Source: Rhodocista pekingensis (GTDB taxonomy: Bacteria; Pseudomonadota; Alphaproteobacteria; Azospirillales; Azospirillaceae). Taken from it: DNA of 64,000 nucleotides. The notes beneath the pieces were generated by a model. That model did not search any database. It saw only the letters and a program-made list of their open reading frames with translations, and had not been told where the DNA came from. This document shows, piece after piece, positions 1 through 9,112 of this stretch. A program made the translations under genes and the position numbers. Each line of letters begins with the position of its first letter. The first letter of the stretch is position 1. Location: positions 60,623 through 124,622 of the forward strand of contig NZ_JBHTCM010000012.1 in NCBI RefSeq assembly GCF_042665545.1. The letters are read 5' to 3'.

Positions 1-575
1 TCCATCTGTGACTCCCCTGTTTCCGCCGACACCAATGCAACCCGCTGGCAGACAGCCGACTCGATCGGGGAAAGACCCGGGTATCATGTGTAAAGAGAAT
101 TGCGCGTAAGGCGGGTGTCGCGCAAGTCCTGCGCACCGGTTTCTCGATCTTTTCCACGGGCTCGCCCGTTTCCGTCTCTGTTGCCCCGGTCTTCTCCGGC
201 CGGCCCGGGAAGGATGGCCGGTGCCAGCGCCGCGTCGCCCGGGGCGATCCGCCATGCACGCGGTCCGGGACAGGCATGCCGGAAGCCCGCCGCCCCGGTG
301 GACGCCCCTGAATTCCCACAATTCCATAATTGCTTTCAAGCGCTTGACCCCAGGCCTCGGATCGCGGGCGGCGCCGGTCCGGCTGTCGGGGACAAGGAGC
401 GCGCCGCCGCAGGGAGCCGGCACGCTCGATTTGCGCTGCGGCCGGTGCTATGCCCTCCGCCGGCGGGTGTGTTAACGGATTATGGCAACGCGCAGGACCT
501 GATCGGCCGTGGTCGTTGTTGCCAGTCGCGCATGCCGTCGTATTCTATGGGTCCTTGAGGCAGGGGTTCTGCGGC
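1..575. other. Leader region without a supported gene
   Basis: I see no convincing gene before the kinase. Open frames here have neither a plausible ribosome site nor recognisable protein sequence. A perfect 12-bp palindrome TCAAGCGCTTGA lies at 336-347, just after a smaller inverted repeat around CAATTCCATAATTG, in a locally AT-richer patch. This could be a promoter or operator region for the downstream kinase, but no protein can be assigned to it. Confidence 0.4.
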
Positions 576-3272
576 GTGCGGACAGCGACTGTCGGGACGG
601 AACGGGCACCGCTGCGGCGGATCGCGCTGGTCACCGTGGCCTGCCTGCTGGCGTTCGGCGCCGGCACCTGGATGGCGGCACGGCATGATGCCGGGCTGGA
701 CCTGATCCGCGGCGATGCCGACCAGGCCGCCGCCATCGAGCAGACCATTTCCGCGATGCGCGAGGCCCTGCGCGATCTGGAAACGGGGGAGCGCAGCTAT
801 CTCGCCTCGCTCGATCCGGCCCGGCTGGAACTGGCCCGGCGCGGCCACGACACGCTCGATACCCTGGCGGCGGAGCTGGCGGACCGGTTCGACGGCCGGC
901 CGGAGCAGCAGGCGCGCGTGGCCGCGATCCCTGTGCTGGCCGACCGGAACGCCGCCGTGTTCGAGGACGCGGCCTCGCTCGCCCGTGCCGGCCGGCTGGC
1001 GGATGCCCTGACCGCCTTCGACGGGGAGGACGACCGCTCCTCGATCCGCGCGATCCATGGCCGGCTGGACATCCTGCTGGCGGAGGCGCACGAGCACCTG
1101 CGCAACCGCCAGACGGAGGCGGTGACCTATGCGGAACGGCTGGTGGACTGGCTGTCGGCGGGCGTCGCCCTCTCCGGGCTCGGTTTCGCCATCGCGGTGG
1201 CCGTGCTCCTGACGGCCCGTCGGCAGGGCCGCGCGCTGGCCGCTGCGCAGCGCCGCGCCGCGGAGGCGGAGGAACGGCTGCGGGCCGCCCTGGACGCCAT
1301 GCCGGACGGCTTCGTCGTCTATGACGCCGAGGACCGGCTGGTGACCTGGAACGACCGCTTCCTGGAGCGCTATCCCAGCCTGCGCGGCGTGCCGGCCCTC
1401 AAGGGAATGCGGTTCGAGGATCTGCTGCGCATCTTCATCGCCAACCGGGAGGTCGGCGATCCGGAGGCCTATGACGACACGGAACGCTGGATCGCCGACC
1501 GGATCGCCTGGCGCCGGGCGGCCGACGGCCGCGCCTTCGAGCGGCTGACGGCACACGGGCGCTGGCTGCGGGTGAGCGAACACCCGATCTCCACCGGCGG
1601 CGTGCTGAGCCTTGCCACCGACATCACCGCCCAGAAGATGCGCGAGGAGGAGCTGCGGCGCGCCCTGGAGGACGTGGACGAGGCGCGCCGCGAGGCCGAG
1701 TTGCAGGCGGCCGAGATGGTCGCTCTGGCCGAGGAACTGGCCGCGGCACGCACCCGCGCGGATGAGGCCCGCGCGGAATCCGAAGCGGCCAACCGCGCCA
1801 AGTCCGACTTCGTGGCGGTGATGAGCCATGAGGTGCGGACACCGCTGAACGCCCTGCTGGGCTTCGCCGACCTGCTGTTGCAGACGCCGCTGACGGCGGA
1901 GCAGCGCGAATGGGTGACGCTCCAGCGTGAGGCGGGGGAGGCGCTGCTGACCGTCGTCTCCGACGTGCTGGACTTCTCCAAGCTGGAGGCCGGACGGCTG
2001 GAGGTGGACCCGCACCCGTTCCATCTCGCACGGCTGGCCCGCAGCACCTCCGATCTCGTCCGCCCCACCGCGGAGGAGCGTGGCCTCGCGCTCCGTGTCG
2101 CGGTCGATCCGCGCCTGCCCGAGGTGGTGCAGGGCGATGCCAAGCGGGTGCGGCAGGTGCTGCTGAACCTGTTGAACAACGCGGTGAAGTTCACCGAGCG
2201 GGGCCATGTCGCGCTGGCCGTCTTCCCCGTGGTGGACGGGCGCGTGCGGTTCGAGGTGCTGGACACCGGAATCGGCATCGCGCCCGAGCAGCAGGACCGG
2301 CTGTTTCAGGAGTTCGTGCAGGCCGACCGGGCCACGGCCCGGCGCTATGGCGGCACGGGCCTGGGACTGGCGATCTGCCGCCGGCTGGTGGACCTCATGG
2401 GCGGCACCATCGCGGTGGAGAGCGCGCCCGGCCGCGGCTCGCTGTTCTGGTTCGAGCTGCCCCTGCCGGCCGACGAGTCCAGCCGGCCGCCGCCCTGTGC
2501 GCCGGAGCCCGTCCGGTCGGTGGAGAGCGCCCGCATCCTGCTGGCCGAGGACGTGAAGGCCAACCAGGCCCTGGCGGTGGCCCTGCTGACCAAGGCCGGT
2601 CACCGCGTCACGGTCATCGCCAACGGGCTGGACGCCGTGCAGGCGGTGGCCGCCACGCCGTTCGATCTGGTGCTGATGGATGTCCGCATGCCGCGGCTGG
2701 GCGGACTGGAGGCGACGCGGCGCATCCGTGCGCTGGGCGGCCCCCGCGGCGCCATCCCGATTGTCGCCCTGACGGCCGAGGCCGGCTCACGCGAGCTTGA
2801 CGCCTGCCTGGATGCCGGCATGGACGAGGTGCTGACCAAGCCGTTGCAGCCGGCCTTGCTGCTGGACACCATTGCCCGGCTGGCCGGGCGTGCGCAGGTC
2901 GGCGAGGTCCCCCTCGCCATCAGTCCGCTGCCCATCGTCAGCGCCGGCACCTGGCGGCGCTTGCAGCACTCCGTCGGCCGGGACGAGCTGGACAGCCTGG
3001 TCGGCGATCTGGTGCTGGACCTGCCGACCTGGATCGGGCGCCTGCGCGGCACCAGCGATCCGGAGGGTCTGGGCGATCTGGCGCACGAGCTGATCTCGGT
3101 GCTGGGGAATTTCGGTCTGGAGCGGGCCGCCGCCGCCGCCGCCAGTCTGGACACCGCCATCCGTGGCGGGACCGACCTGCGCCCCGCGGCCGAGGTGCTG
3201 GCGACGGAGCTGGAGCAGGCGGCGGGGGAACTGTCGCTCTGGCTGTCACACAGCGCGGGCGAGCCTATCTGA
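576..3272 (+). CDS. Hybrid sensor histidine kinase (CHASE3-PAS-HisKA-HATPase-REC-Hpt)
   Basis: Membrane-bound hybrid sensor kinase of about 898 residues. From a GTG start at 576 (AGGGGT a few bases upstream) the order is: TM helix ~16-35, an extracytoplasmic CHASE3-like helical domain ~45-180, TM helix ~193-215, a PAS domain ~235-350, a coiled coil, and HisKA with SHEVRTPLN placing the phospho-acceptor at His418. An HATPase domain with N and G boxes follows, then a receiver domain (LMDVRMP, Asp702), and a C-terminal Hpt-like helical domain with AHEL (His837). The Hpt motif lacks the usual Lys and Gly after the His, so its activity is uncertain. The frame stays open upstream to 450, but that extension looks non-coding and would bury the first helix. 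The ligand and output regulator are not evident; the adjacent LysR gene is convergent and probably unrelated. Confidence 0.9.
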   Translation: MRTATVGTERAPLRRIALVTVACLLAFGAGTWMAARHDAGLDLIRGDADQAAAIEQTISAMREALRDLETGERSYLASLDPARLELARRGHDTLDTLAAELADRFDGRPEQQARVAAIPVLADRNAAVFEDAASLARAGRLADALTAFDGEDDRSSIRAIHGRLDILLAEAHEHLRNRQTEAVTYAERLVDWLSAGVALSGLGFAIAVAVLLTARRQGRALAAAQRRAAEAEERLRAALDAMPDGFVVYDAEDRLVTWNDRFLERYPSLRGVPALKGMRFEDLLRIFIANREVGDPEAYDDTERWIADRIAWRRAADGRAFERLTAHGRWLRVSEHPISTGGVLSLATDITAQKMREEELRRALEDVDEARREAELQAAEMVALAEELAAARTRADEARAESEAANRAKSDFVAVMSHEVRTPLNALLGFADLLLQTPLTAEQREWVTLQREAGEALLTVVSDVLDFSKLEAGRLEVDPHPFHLARLARSTSDLVRPTAEERGLALRVAVDPRLPEVVQGDAKRVRQVLLNLLNNAVKFTERGHVALAVFPVVDGRVRFEVLDTGIGIAPEQQDRLFQEFVQADRATARRYGGTGLGLAICRRLVDLMGGTIAVESAPGRGSLFWFELPLPADESSRPPPCAPEPVRSVESARILLAEDVKANQALAVALLTKAGHRVTVIANGLDAVQAVAATPFDLVLMDVRMPRLGGLEATRRIRALGGPRGAIPIVALTAEAGSRELDACLDAGMDEVLTKPLQPALLLDTIARLAGRAQVGEVPLAISPLPIVSAGTWRRLQHSVGRDELDSLVGDLVLDLPTWIGRLRGTSDPEGLGDLAHELISVLGNFGLERAAAAAASLDTAIRGGTDLRPAAEVLATELEQAAGELSLWLSHSAGEPI

Positions 3273-3365
3273 GCGGGCCACCTGGACAGCCCCATCTGAC
3301 CGCAGCCCCGCCCCCTGCGCGGGGGCCTTTCCCCTCCGGGGCTGCCGGCCATGCCTCCTGTGCAT

Positions 3366-3398
3366 AAAAAATCAGCCGGTAACCCAGGGGTTACCGGC
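3366..3398 (-). terminator. Rho-independent terminator of the lsrB-like gene
   Basis: Arms GCCGGTAACC / GGTTACCGGC (3375-3384 and 3389-3398) enclose a CAGG tetraloop. On the minus strand the stem is followed by a run of six T (complement of 3366-3371). It lies about 160 bp beyond the stop of the LysR gene and faces the right way for it. Confidence 0.8.
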
Positions 3399-3558
3399 CG
3401 AGTTGAACAGGGAGGCTTCACGTCTGGGAGACGCAGGGCCCGAAGGCCCAACCGGAGACGGGCATCCCCGGTGAAGTGTCCGATGCTGCGTCGCAGCAGC
3501 GGACGCCCAAAACTTAATCACTCGGCTGCCCAATTCCAGGCACATTTGCTGAATCCGG

Positions 3559-4470
3559 TCATGCGCCAACCGCATGGCTTGCCGGGAAGGTTTCCTGCAC
3601 CTTCCGCACCAGGAAATCGCGGAACACCGCGATGCGCTTGGAATGGCGCAGCTCTTCCGCATAGACGAAGTAGGCGTCGATCCGCGGCCCGCTGACGTCG
3701 GGCAGCACGCGCACGATGTCCGGGTTGCCGTCCACCACGTAGTCGGGCAGGGACGCGATGCCGAGACCGCTCTCCACCGCCCGGTACATGGCGTAAAGGC
3801 TGTTCACGCGCAGCACGGTCTGACGCTCGCCGCCCGGCGGGTCGCCGACATGCAGCAGCCAGTTGATGTTCGACACCGGCGCCCGCGTCTCCGCGGGGTA
3901 GGCGATGATGTCGTGGTGGTCCAGCTCGTCCAACGACTGCGGCAGGCCCCGCTTCTCCACATAGGCGCGGTGGGCGTAGATGTGGACCCGCACCGTCATC
4001 AGGTGGCGCTGGATCAGGTCGGGCTGGCGCGGCGCGGACATGCGGATGGCGATGTCCGCCTCACGCATGGACAGGTCCAGCTCCGTGTCGTCCAGCAGCA
4101 GGCTGAGCTGCACGTCCGGATACAGGCTCAGGAACTCGCGCACCCGGGGCGTCAGCCAGGTCGAGCCGAAGGCCATCGTCGTCGTGACCTTGAGCGGGCC
4201 CTTCGGATGCTCCTTGCTCTCCGACAGCATCGCCTCGGTCATCGAGAGCTTGGCGAACACCTCCCGCGCCGTGCGGTACAGCAGCTCACCCTGTTCGGTG
4301 AGGATCAGGCCGCGGGCGTGCCGGTGGAACAGCGGCACATGGAGGCTCTCCTCCAGCGCGCTGATCTGGCGGCTGACGGCCGACTGGCTGAGGTTGAGGG
4401 TCTCGCCCGCATGCGTGAAGCTGCCGGCCTCGGCGACGGCGTGAAAGACGCGAAGCTTGTCCCAGTCCAT
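3559..4470 (-). CDS. lsrB: LysR-family transcriptional regulator, LsrB/VtlR type
   Basis: A 303-residue LysR regulator. An N-terminal winged HTH (~1-60, with LSQSAVSRQISALEE) is followed by a periplasmic-binding-protein-like effector domain (~90-295). The N-terminus MDWDKLRVFHAVAEAGSF and the location beside trxB match the alphaproteobacterial LsrB/VtlR/CvrB group. Members of that group govern envelope, oxidative-stress and small-RNA expression in Rhizobiales. Here it is downstream of trxB on the same strand, separated by about 400 bp, and is followed by a clear intrinsic terminator. The symbol rests on family resemblance and synteny; targets in this organism are unknown. Confidence 0.85.
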   Translation of the reverse strand: MDWDKLRVFHAVAEAGSFTHAGETLNLSQSAVSRQISALEESLHVPLFHRHARGLILTEQGELLYRTAREVFAKLSMTEAMLSESKEHPKGPLKVTTTMAFGSTWLTPRVREFLSLYPDVQLSLLLDDTELDLSMREADIAIRMSAPRQPDLIQRHLMTVRVHIYAHRAYVEKRGLPQSLDELDHHDIIAYPAETRAPVSNINWLLHVGDPPGGERQTVLRVNSLYAMYRAVESGLGIASLPDYVVDGNPDIVRVLPDVSGPRIDAYFVYAEELRHSKRIAVFRDFLVRKVQETFPASHAVGA

Positions 4471-4870
4471 GCCCGTCCCTTCGGGAAGTGCGGCCGTCCG
4501 GCACCGACCGCGGTGACATTGGCCGGCCCCGGATATGGGCCGGCACGATGATGATATACGCTTGCGGACCAGGGCGCTACAGGTTGTAGGTCAAGCTGAT
4601 CCGATGGCTATACCCGGTCGCCGCGCCGTCCCCCCAGTAGAGGACGACATCAATCCCGGCGGCCGGCGCCGGAACGACCTGGAAAGCGTGGTTCTGACAG
4701 TGATTTCTGGTGGTCGGCCTAATGTCCGTGGTCCGGCCGGGCCGGAAGGTCTTCACCGTTCCGCTGCGGATCGACGGTCCGGCGCTGGGCGCGCCGGTCG
4801 TTTCCGCATCCCGGGGGGACGGGCCGCCGGGGGAATATTCCACCCCTGGCTGTGCCCTGGCTCCCTGCCG
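4471..4870. other. trxB-lsrB spacer with a possible decayed ORF
   Basis: This 400-bp gap must contain the promoter of the LysR gene. A minus-strand frame at 4577-4843 (GTG start, 88 codons) is open. Its last ~35 residues, ending in SHRISLTYNL, alternate polar and hydrophobic residues and end in an aromatic-rich strand, like the C-terminus of an outer-membrane beta-barrel. The N-terminal half looks like random GC-rich translation, so if it means anything it is a gene remnant. I do not call it as a gene. Confidence 0.3.
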
Positions 4871-5887
4871 TCACTCCCAGGCGCCGATCATGTCCGGCCG
4901 GGAGGCTTCGGCCGCCGCCTCGGCGGGGGAGCCCTCCAGCGTGGCCAGCCACTTCTCGGCCTCCAGGGCCGCCATGCAGCCCATGCCGGCGGCGGTGACG
5001 GCCTGACGGAACACCTTGTCCTTCACGTCGCCGGCGGCGAACACGCCGGGCACGTCCGTGCGGGTGCTGTCCGGCGCCGTCAGGATGTAGCCCTCGTCGT
5101 CCATGGCGACCTTGCCGCGGAACACCCTGGTGGCGGGGTCGTGGCCGATGGCGACGAAGACGCCCTCCAGGGCGATCTCGCGGGTCTCCCCGCTCTGCGC
5201 GTGCTTCAGGCGGATGCCGGTGACGCGCTTGGGGTTCTCGAAGCTCTCGCCGCCCTCGCCCAGGATTTCGTCCACCACATGGTTCCAGACGACCTCGATC
5301 TTCGGGTTCTTCAGCACCCGGTCCTGCAAGATGCGCTCGCCGCGGAAGCTGTCGCGGCGGTGGACCAGCGTCACCTTGGAGGCGTGGTGTGTCAGGTACA
5401 GCGCCTCCTCCATGGCGGAGTTGCCGCCGCCGATCACGGCCACGGGGCGGCCGCGGAAGAAGAAGCCGTCGCAGGTGGCACAGGCGGACACGCCGGCGCC
5501 CTGGTAATGCTGCTCACCCGCCACGCCCAGCCAGCGCGCCTGGGCGCCGGTGGCGATGATGACGGCATCGGCCACGTACTCGTCGCCGCTGTCGCCCTTG
5601 CAGACGAAGGGCCGGCGGCTGAAATCCACGTCCACGATCAGGTCGCCGATCATCCGCGTGCCGACATGCTCGGCCTGCTTCTGCATCTGCTCCATCAGCC
5701 ACGGACCCTGCACCGCGTGCTCGAAGCCCGGATAGTTCTCCACGTCCGTGGTGATGGTGAGCTGCCCGCCCGGCTGCATGCCCTGCACCAGCAGGGGCTC
5801 CAGGTTGGCGCGCGCCGTGTAGATGGCGGCGGTATAGCCAGCCGGCCCGGCGCCGATGATCAGGACCTTGGTGCGGTGGGTGGCCAT
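4871..5887 (-). CDS. trxB: Thioredoxin-disulfide reductase
   Basis: A 338-residue FAD/NADPH flavoprotein that reduces thioredoxin in the cytoplasm. The FAD-binding motif GAGPAGYTAAIY is at ~12-24, the redox-active CATC (in ACATCDGFFF) near 150, the NADPH-binding GGGNSAMEEA follows, and the second FAD site (GVFAAGDVKD) lies towards the C-terminus. The length is slightly above the usual ~320 residues because of a C-terminal extension rich in Ala/Glu. It is transcribed divergently from the DsbD-like reductase, which draws electrons from thioredoxin. The shared control region contains a 17-bp tandem repeat. The pairing suggests the two genes serve one thiol-reducing pathway. Confidence 0.96.
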   Translation of the reverse strand: MATHRTKVLIIGAGPAGYTAAIYTARANLEPLLVQGMQPGGQLTITTDVENYPGFEHAVQGPWLMEQMQKQAEHVGTRMIGDLIVDVDFSRRPFVCKGDSGDEYVADAVIIATGAQARWLGVAGEQHYQGAGVSACATCDGFFFRGRPVAVIGGGNSAMEEALYLTHHASKVTLVHRRDSFRGERILQDRVLKNPKIEVVWNHVVDEILGEGGESFENPKRVTGIRLKHAQSGETREIALEGVFVAIGHDPATRVFRGKVAMDDEGYILTAPDSTRTDVPGVFAAGDVKDKVFRQAVTAAGMGCMAALEAEKWLATLEGSPAEAAAEASRPDMIGAWE

Positions 5888-6039
5888 GGGACAGTCCTCG
5901 GATGGTCTGGAAGCGGGGCCGCGCGCCTCACGGCGGGCGGGACGCCGACGGGGCCGCGACCCTAGCCGCAGCCCGCGCCGCCTTCAATATCTGGGAAGCG
6001 CCCCCCGGACGCTCCAGGGTGCCGGGATGTGACATACCG

Positions 6040-6107
6040 GTCCAGTCGGGGTGCCGGTCCAGCCGGGGTGGCGGTCCAGCCGGGGTGCCGGTCCAGTCGG
6101 GGTGGCG
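6040..6107. repeat. Four tandem copies of a 17-bp repeat in the trxB/dsbD divergent promoter region
   Basis: Four head-to-tail units, 6040-6056, 6057-6073, 6074-6090 and 6091-6107, follow the consensus GTCCAGYCGGGGTGSCG with changes only at the seventh and fifteenth positions. The 17-bp period is not a multiple of three. The array lies between the trxB start and the ATG of the DsbD-like gene, so it is not coding. It may be slippage or a set of helically offset binding sites. Confidence 0.85.
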
Positions 6108-6164
6108 GTCGGGCGCGGCAGGGCCTACATTCCCCCGGTCCCCCTGGCCGTCCGTGATGCTGCC

Positions 6165-8303
6165 ATGCCGCGCCTTGCCCTGCTGCTGCCGTTCGTCCTT
6201 CTGCTGGCCCTGGCCGTCGGGCTGCCGACTCCGGCCGCGGCCAACCCGGTCCGTACCGACAATGTGGAAGCCGAGCTGCGGGCCGAGCTGCCGGCGGCCG
6301 TGCCGGGCGAGCCGCTCTGGCTGGCGGTCACCCAGCGCATCCGGCCGGGCTGGCACACCTACTGGAAGAATCCCGGCGACTCCGGCATCGCCACCGAGGT
6401 GAAATGGACCCTGCCGCCGGGTTGGCAGGCCGGTCCACTGGTCTGGCCGGCGCCGGAACGCTTCCCGGTCGGGCCGCTGGTGAATTTCGGCTACAAGGAC
6501 GAGGTGCATCTGCTGACCCGGGTGGACGTGCCGGCCGACGCCGCCCCTGGCGGCACGGTGACCATCGCCGCCCAGGCGGACTGGCTCGTCTGCGAGGACA
6601 TCTGCATTCCCGAATCGGCCCGGCTGGAGCTGACCCTGCCGGTGGCGGCCGGCCCGGTCGCGCCGACGCCCGCGCAGGCGGCCCTGTTCGCGCAGGCGCG
6701 GCGGGCGCTGCCGGTGCCCAGCCCGTTCCCGGCGACCTTTCTGGCCGGCGATACGGCGCACCAGCTCGTCCTCTCCACCGGCGACCTTGCCGGGGCCGAG
6801 CTGGCGGACGCCTTCTTCTTCCCCGACCTCTGGTCCGTCACCCCCGCCGCGGCCCCGCAGGAGCTGCGGCTGGACGCGGACGGGGTGCGCCTCGTGCTGC
6901 CCCGGTCCGGGGCGCTGCCCGCGGAATCGGTGACGGGCGTGCTGCTGCTGACCGAACGGCTGGAGGGGCGGGAGATCCGGCAGGCGCTGGAGATCGACGC
7001 CCCGATCGAGGCGGCGCCCGCGGGCGGCTCCCCGGCTCCCGGCCGCGCGGCGGCCGAGACGGCATCGCTCGGTGTGGGGCTGGCGCTGCTGCTGGCGCTG
7101 GCCGGGGGCGCCATCCTGAACCTGATGCCCTGCGTCTTCCCGGTGCTGTCCATCAAGGTGTTGGCGCTGGTCAGCCACGCGCCCGGCCGGGCGCCCGTCC
7201 ACGGCGCCGCCTATGCCGCCGGGGTGCTGGCCACCTTCGCGGCCGTGGCCGGGCTGCTGCTGGCCCTGCGCGCCGGCGGGGCGCAGATCGGCTGGGGCTT
7301 CCAGTTGCAGGACCCGCTGGTCGTGGCCGTGCTGGCCTATGTGATGTTCCTGCTCGGCCTCTGGCTCTCCGGTGTCTACGAGCTGGGCGGCAGGGCGCAG
7401 GGGCTGGGGCAGGGGCTGGCCGCCCGCGGCGGCTATGCCGGCAGCTTCTTCACCGGCGTGCTGGCGACGGTGGTGGCGACGCCCTGCACCGCCCCCTTCA
7501 TGGGCACGGCCATCGGGTTCGCCCTGTTGCAGCCCTGGCCGCTGGCGCTGGCCGTCTTCCTGGCGCTGGGGCTGGGCATGGCGCTGCCCTTCCTGCTGCT
7601 GACGCTCAGCCCGGCGCTGCTGCGCCGGATGCCGCGGCCGGGCCTGTGGATGGAGCGGCTGAAGCAGGCGCTGGCCTTTCCGCTCTACGCCACTGCCGTC
7701 TGGCTGGTCTGGGTGCTGTCGATCCAGGCCGGCCCGGACGCCGTCGCCTGGGTCCTGGGCGGCATGGTGCTGGTGGCCTTCGCCGCCTGGCTCTACGGCG
7801 TGACCCGGAGCAGCGGCGCCGGCTGGCGCCTGGGCGCCTCGGCCTTCGGCGTGCTGGCGCTGGCCGGGGCCGTGGCGATGGCGCGGGTGCCGGCACTGGC
7901 CGGTCCGGCCGTGCCGCCGCCGCCGGCCGGGACGGCCGCCGCCGCGGACGACACGGCGCCCTTCGACGAGGCGGCGCTGGCGGCGCTGCGGGCGGAGGGG
8001 CGGCCGGTCTTCGTGAACTTCACGGCGGCCTGGTGCATCACCTGTCTGGTGAACGAGCGCACCTCGCTCTCCGCCGACACGGTGAAGCAGGCCATGGCGG
8101 CCAAGGGCGTGGCTTACCTGAAGGGCGACTGGACCAACCGCGACGCCGGCATCGCCCGCGTGCTGGAGCGGTTCGGGCGCAGCGGCGTGCCGCTCTACCT
8201 GCTCTACCGCCCGGGCGAGGCGGAGCCGGAGGTGCTGCCGCAGATCCTGACCCCCGGGCTGGTGCTGGAGGCGCTGGAGACGCTGCCCGACCGCGCCTCC
8301 TGA
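6165..8303 (+). CDS. Protein-disulfide reductase, DsbD/ScsB type
   Basis: About 712 residues. A signal peptide (1-~25, ending PAAAN) precedes an N-terminal DsbC/DsbD-alpha-like periplasmic domain containing the pair CEDIC. A DsbD-type membrane domain of about eight helices follows (~300-580), with the electron-relay cysteines in LMPCVFP (Cys323) and ATPCTAP (Cys441). The C-terminal thioredoxin-like domain has the active site WCITC (Cys624/Cys627). The arrangement resembles ScsB more than classical E. coli DsbD. It should carry electrons from cytoplasmic thioredoxin to periplasmic thiol proteins. The ATG at 6165 is chosen because it begins the signal peptide; the open frame upstream runs through the repeat array. 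The next gene is an exported redoxin. Confidence 0.92.
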   Translation: MPRLALLLPFVLLLALAVGLPTPAAANPVRTDNVEAELRAELPAAVPGEPLWLAVTQRIRPGWHTYWKNPGDSGIATEVKWTLPPGWQAGPLVWPAPERFPVGPLVNFGYKDEVHLLTRVDVPADAAPGGTVTIAAQADWLVCEDICIPESARLELTLPVAAGPVAPTPAQAALFAQARRALPVPSPFPATFLAGDTAHQLVLSTGDLAGAELADAFFFPDLWSVTPAAAPQELRLDADGVRLVLPRSGALPAESVTGVLLLTERLEGREIRQALEIDAPIEAAPAGGSPAPGRAAAETASLGVGLALLLALAGGAILNLMPCVFPVLSIKVLALVSHAPGRAPVHGAAYAAGVLATFAAVAGLLLALRAGGAQIGWGFQLQDPLVVAVLAYVMFLLGLWLSGVYELGGRAQGLGQGLAARGGYAGSFFTGVLATVVATPCTAPFMGTAIGFALLQPWPLALAVFLALGLGMALPFLLLTLSPALLRRMPRPGLWMERLKQALAFPLYATAVWLVWVLSIQAGPDAVAWVLGGMVLVAFAAWLYGVTRSSGAGWRLGASAFGVLALAGAVAMARVPALAGPAVPPPPAGTAAAADDTAPFDEAALAALRAEGRPVFVNFTAAWCITCLVNERTSLSADTVKQAMAAKGVAYLKGDWTNRDAGIARVLERFGRSGVPLYLLYRPGEAEPEVLPQILTPGLVLEALETLPDRAS

Positions 8304-8431
8304 CGCATGGTCCGGCCCTGGACCGACCCGGAAAGTCCCCGCGGAAAGTAGGTTTCCGGGCGGGTTTGACAGGGCGGACCCTGCATCCCATCTCCCCCGG
8401 TGCCCATACGGCTCCAGAGGAGGCAGAGACC

Positions 8432-9112
8432 ATGACGTCCCCCGTTTCCCGCCGCCGTTTCCTTTCCCGCAGCGCCCTGGCCGCCACCGGCGGCGCCGTC
8501 CTGGCCGGCGGCGGTTCCGGCCTGCTTTCCGCGCTGCTGCCGCGGCCGGCCCTGGCGGCTCCCGTCGTCGGCGCCGCGGCCCCCGACTTCAGCGCCACCG
8601 ACATCGCGGGGCGGGCCGTCCGCCTCGCCGATCTGCGCGGCCGCACCGTCGTGCTGGAGTGGACGAACCATCTCTGCCCCTTCGTCATGAAGCACTATGG
8701 CGGCGGCAACATGCAGGCGCTGCAACGGGACTACACGGGCAAGGGGGTGGTCTGGATCACCGTCGTCAGCTCCGCCGAGGGCCAGCAGGGCCATGTCACG
8801 CCGGAGGAGGCGCAGCGCATCGTGGACGAGGCGAAGGCCGCGCCGACGCACAAGATCCTTGATCCCAAGGGAACGATCGGCCGCGCCTACGCGGCCAAGA
8901 CCACGCCGCACATGTTCGTGATCGACCCTGCGGGCCTGCTGGTCTACGACGGCGCCATCGACGACCGCCCGACCGCCCGGCTGGAGGATCTGGACGGCGC
9001 CACCAGCCATGTCCGCGCCGCCCTGGACGCCACCCTGGCCGGCCAGCCTGTCGCGGTCCCCACCAGCCAGCCCTATGGCTGCACCATCAAGTACGCCAAG
9101 GACGCGGTCTGA
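8432..9112 (+). CDS. Tat-exported redoxin/TlpA-like thiol protein
   Basis: A 226-residue protein. The N-terminus SRRRFLSRSALAATGG is a twin-arginine signal, with cleavage probably after PALAA. The rest is a thioredoxin-fold redoxin (AhpC/TSA-like, ~50-200). The motif NHLCPFVMKHY gives a single Cys in place of CxxC, and the Thr-Pro cis-proline loop is in KTTPHMFVID. A strong AGAGGAGG lies at 8415-8422. It sits 128 bp after the DsbD-like gene, the usual context for a periplasmic partner of that reductase. One more Cys occurs near the end (YGCTIKY). Peroxidase versus reductase function cannot be told from sequence. Confidence 0.85.
   Translation: MTSPVSRRRFLSRSALAATGGAVLAGGGSGLLSALLPRPALAAPVVGAAAPDFSATDIAGRAVRLADLRGRTVVLEWTNHLCPFVMKHYGGGNMQALQRDYTGKGVVWITVVSSAEGQQGHVTPEEAQRIVDEAKAAPTHKILDPKGTIGRAYAAKTTPHMFVIDPAGLLVYDGAIDDRPTARLEDLDGATSHVRAALDATLAGQPVAVPTSQPYGCTIKYAKDAV

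Noticed and set aside
480..2603. A 707-codon minus-strand frame under the hybrid kinase
   Set aside because: A compositional shadow of the high-GC kinase gene, with Arg/Gln/His-rich sequence and no domains; the plus strand has unmistakable CHASE3-PAS-HisKA-HATPase-REC order.
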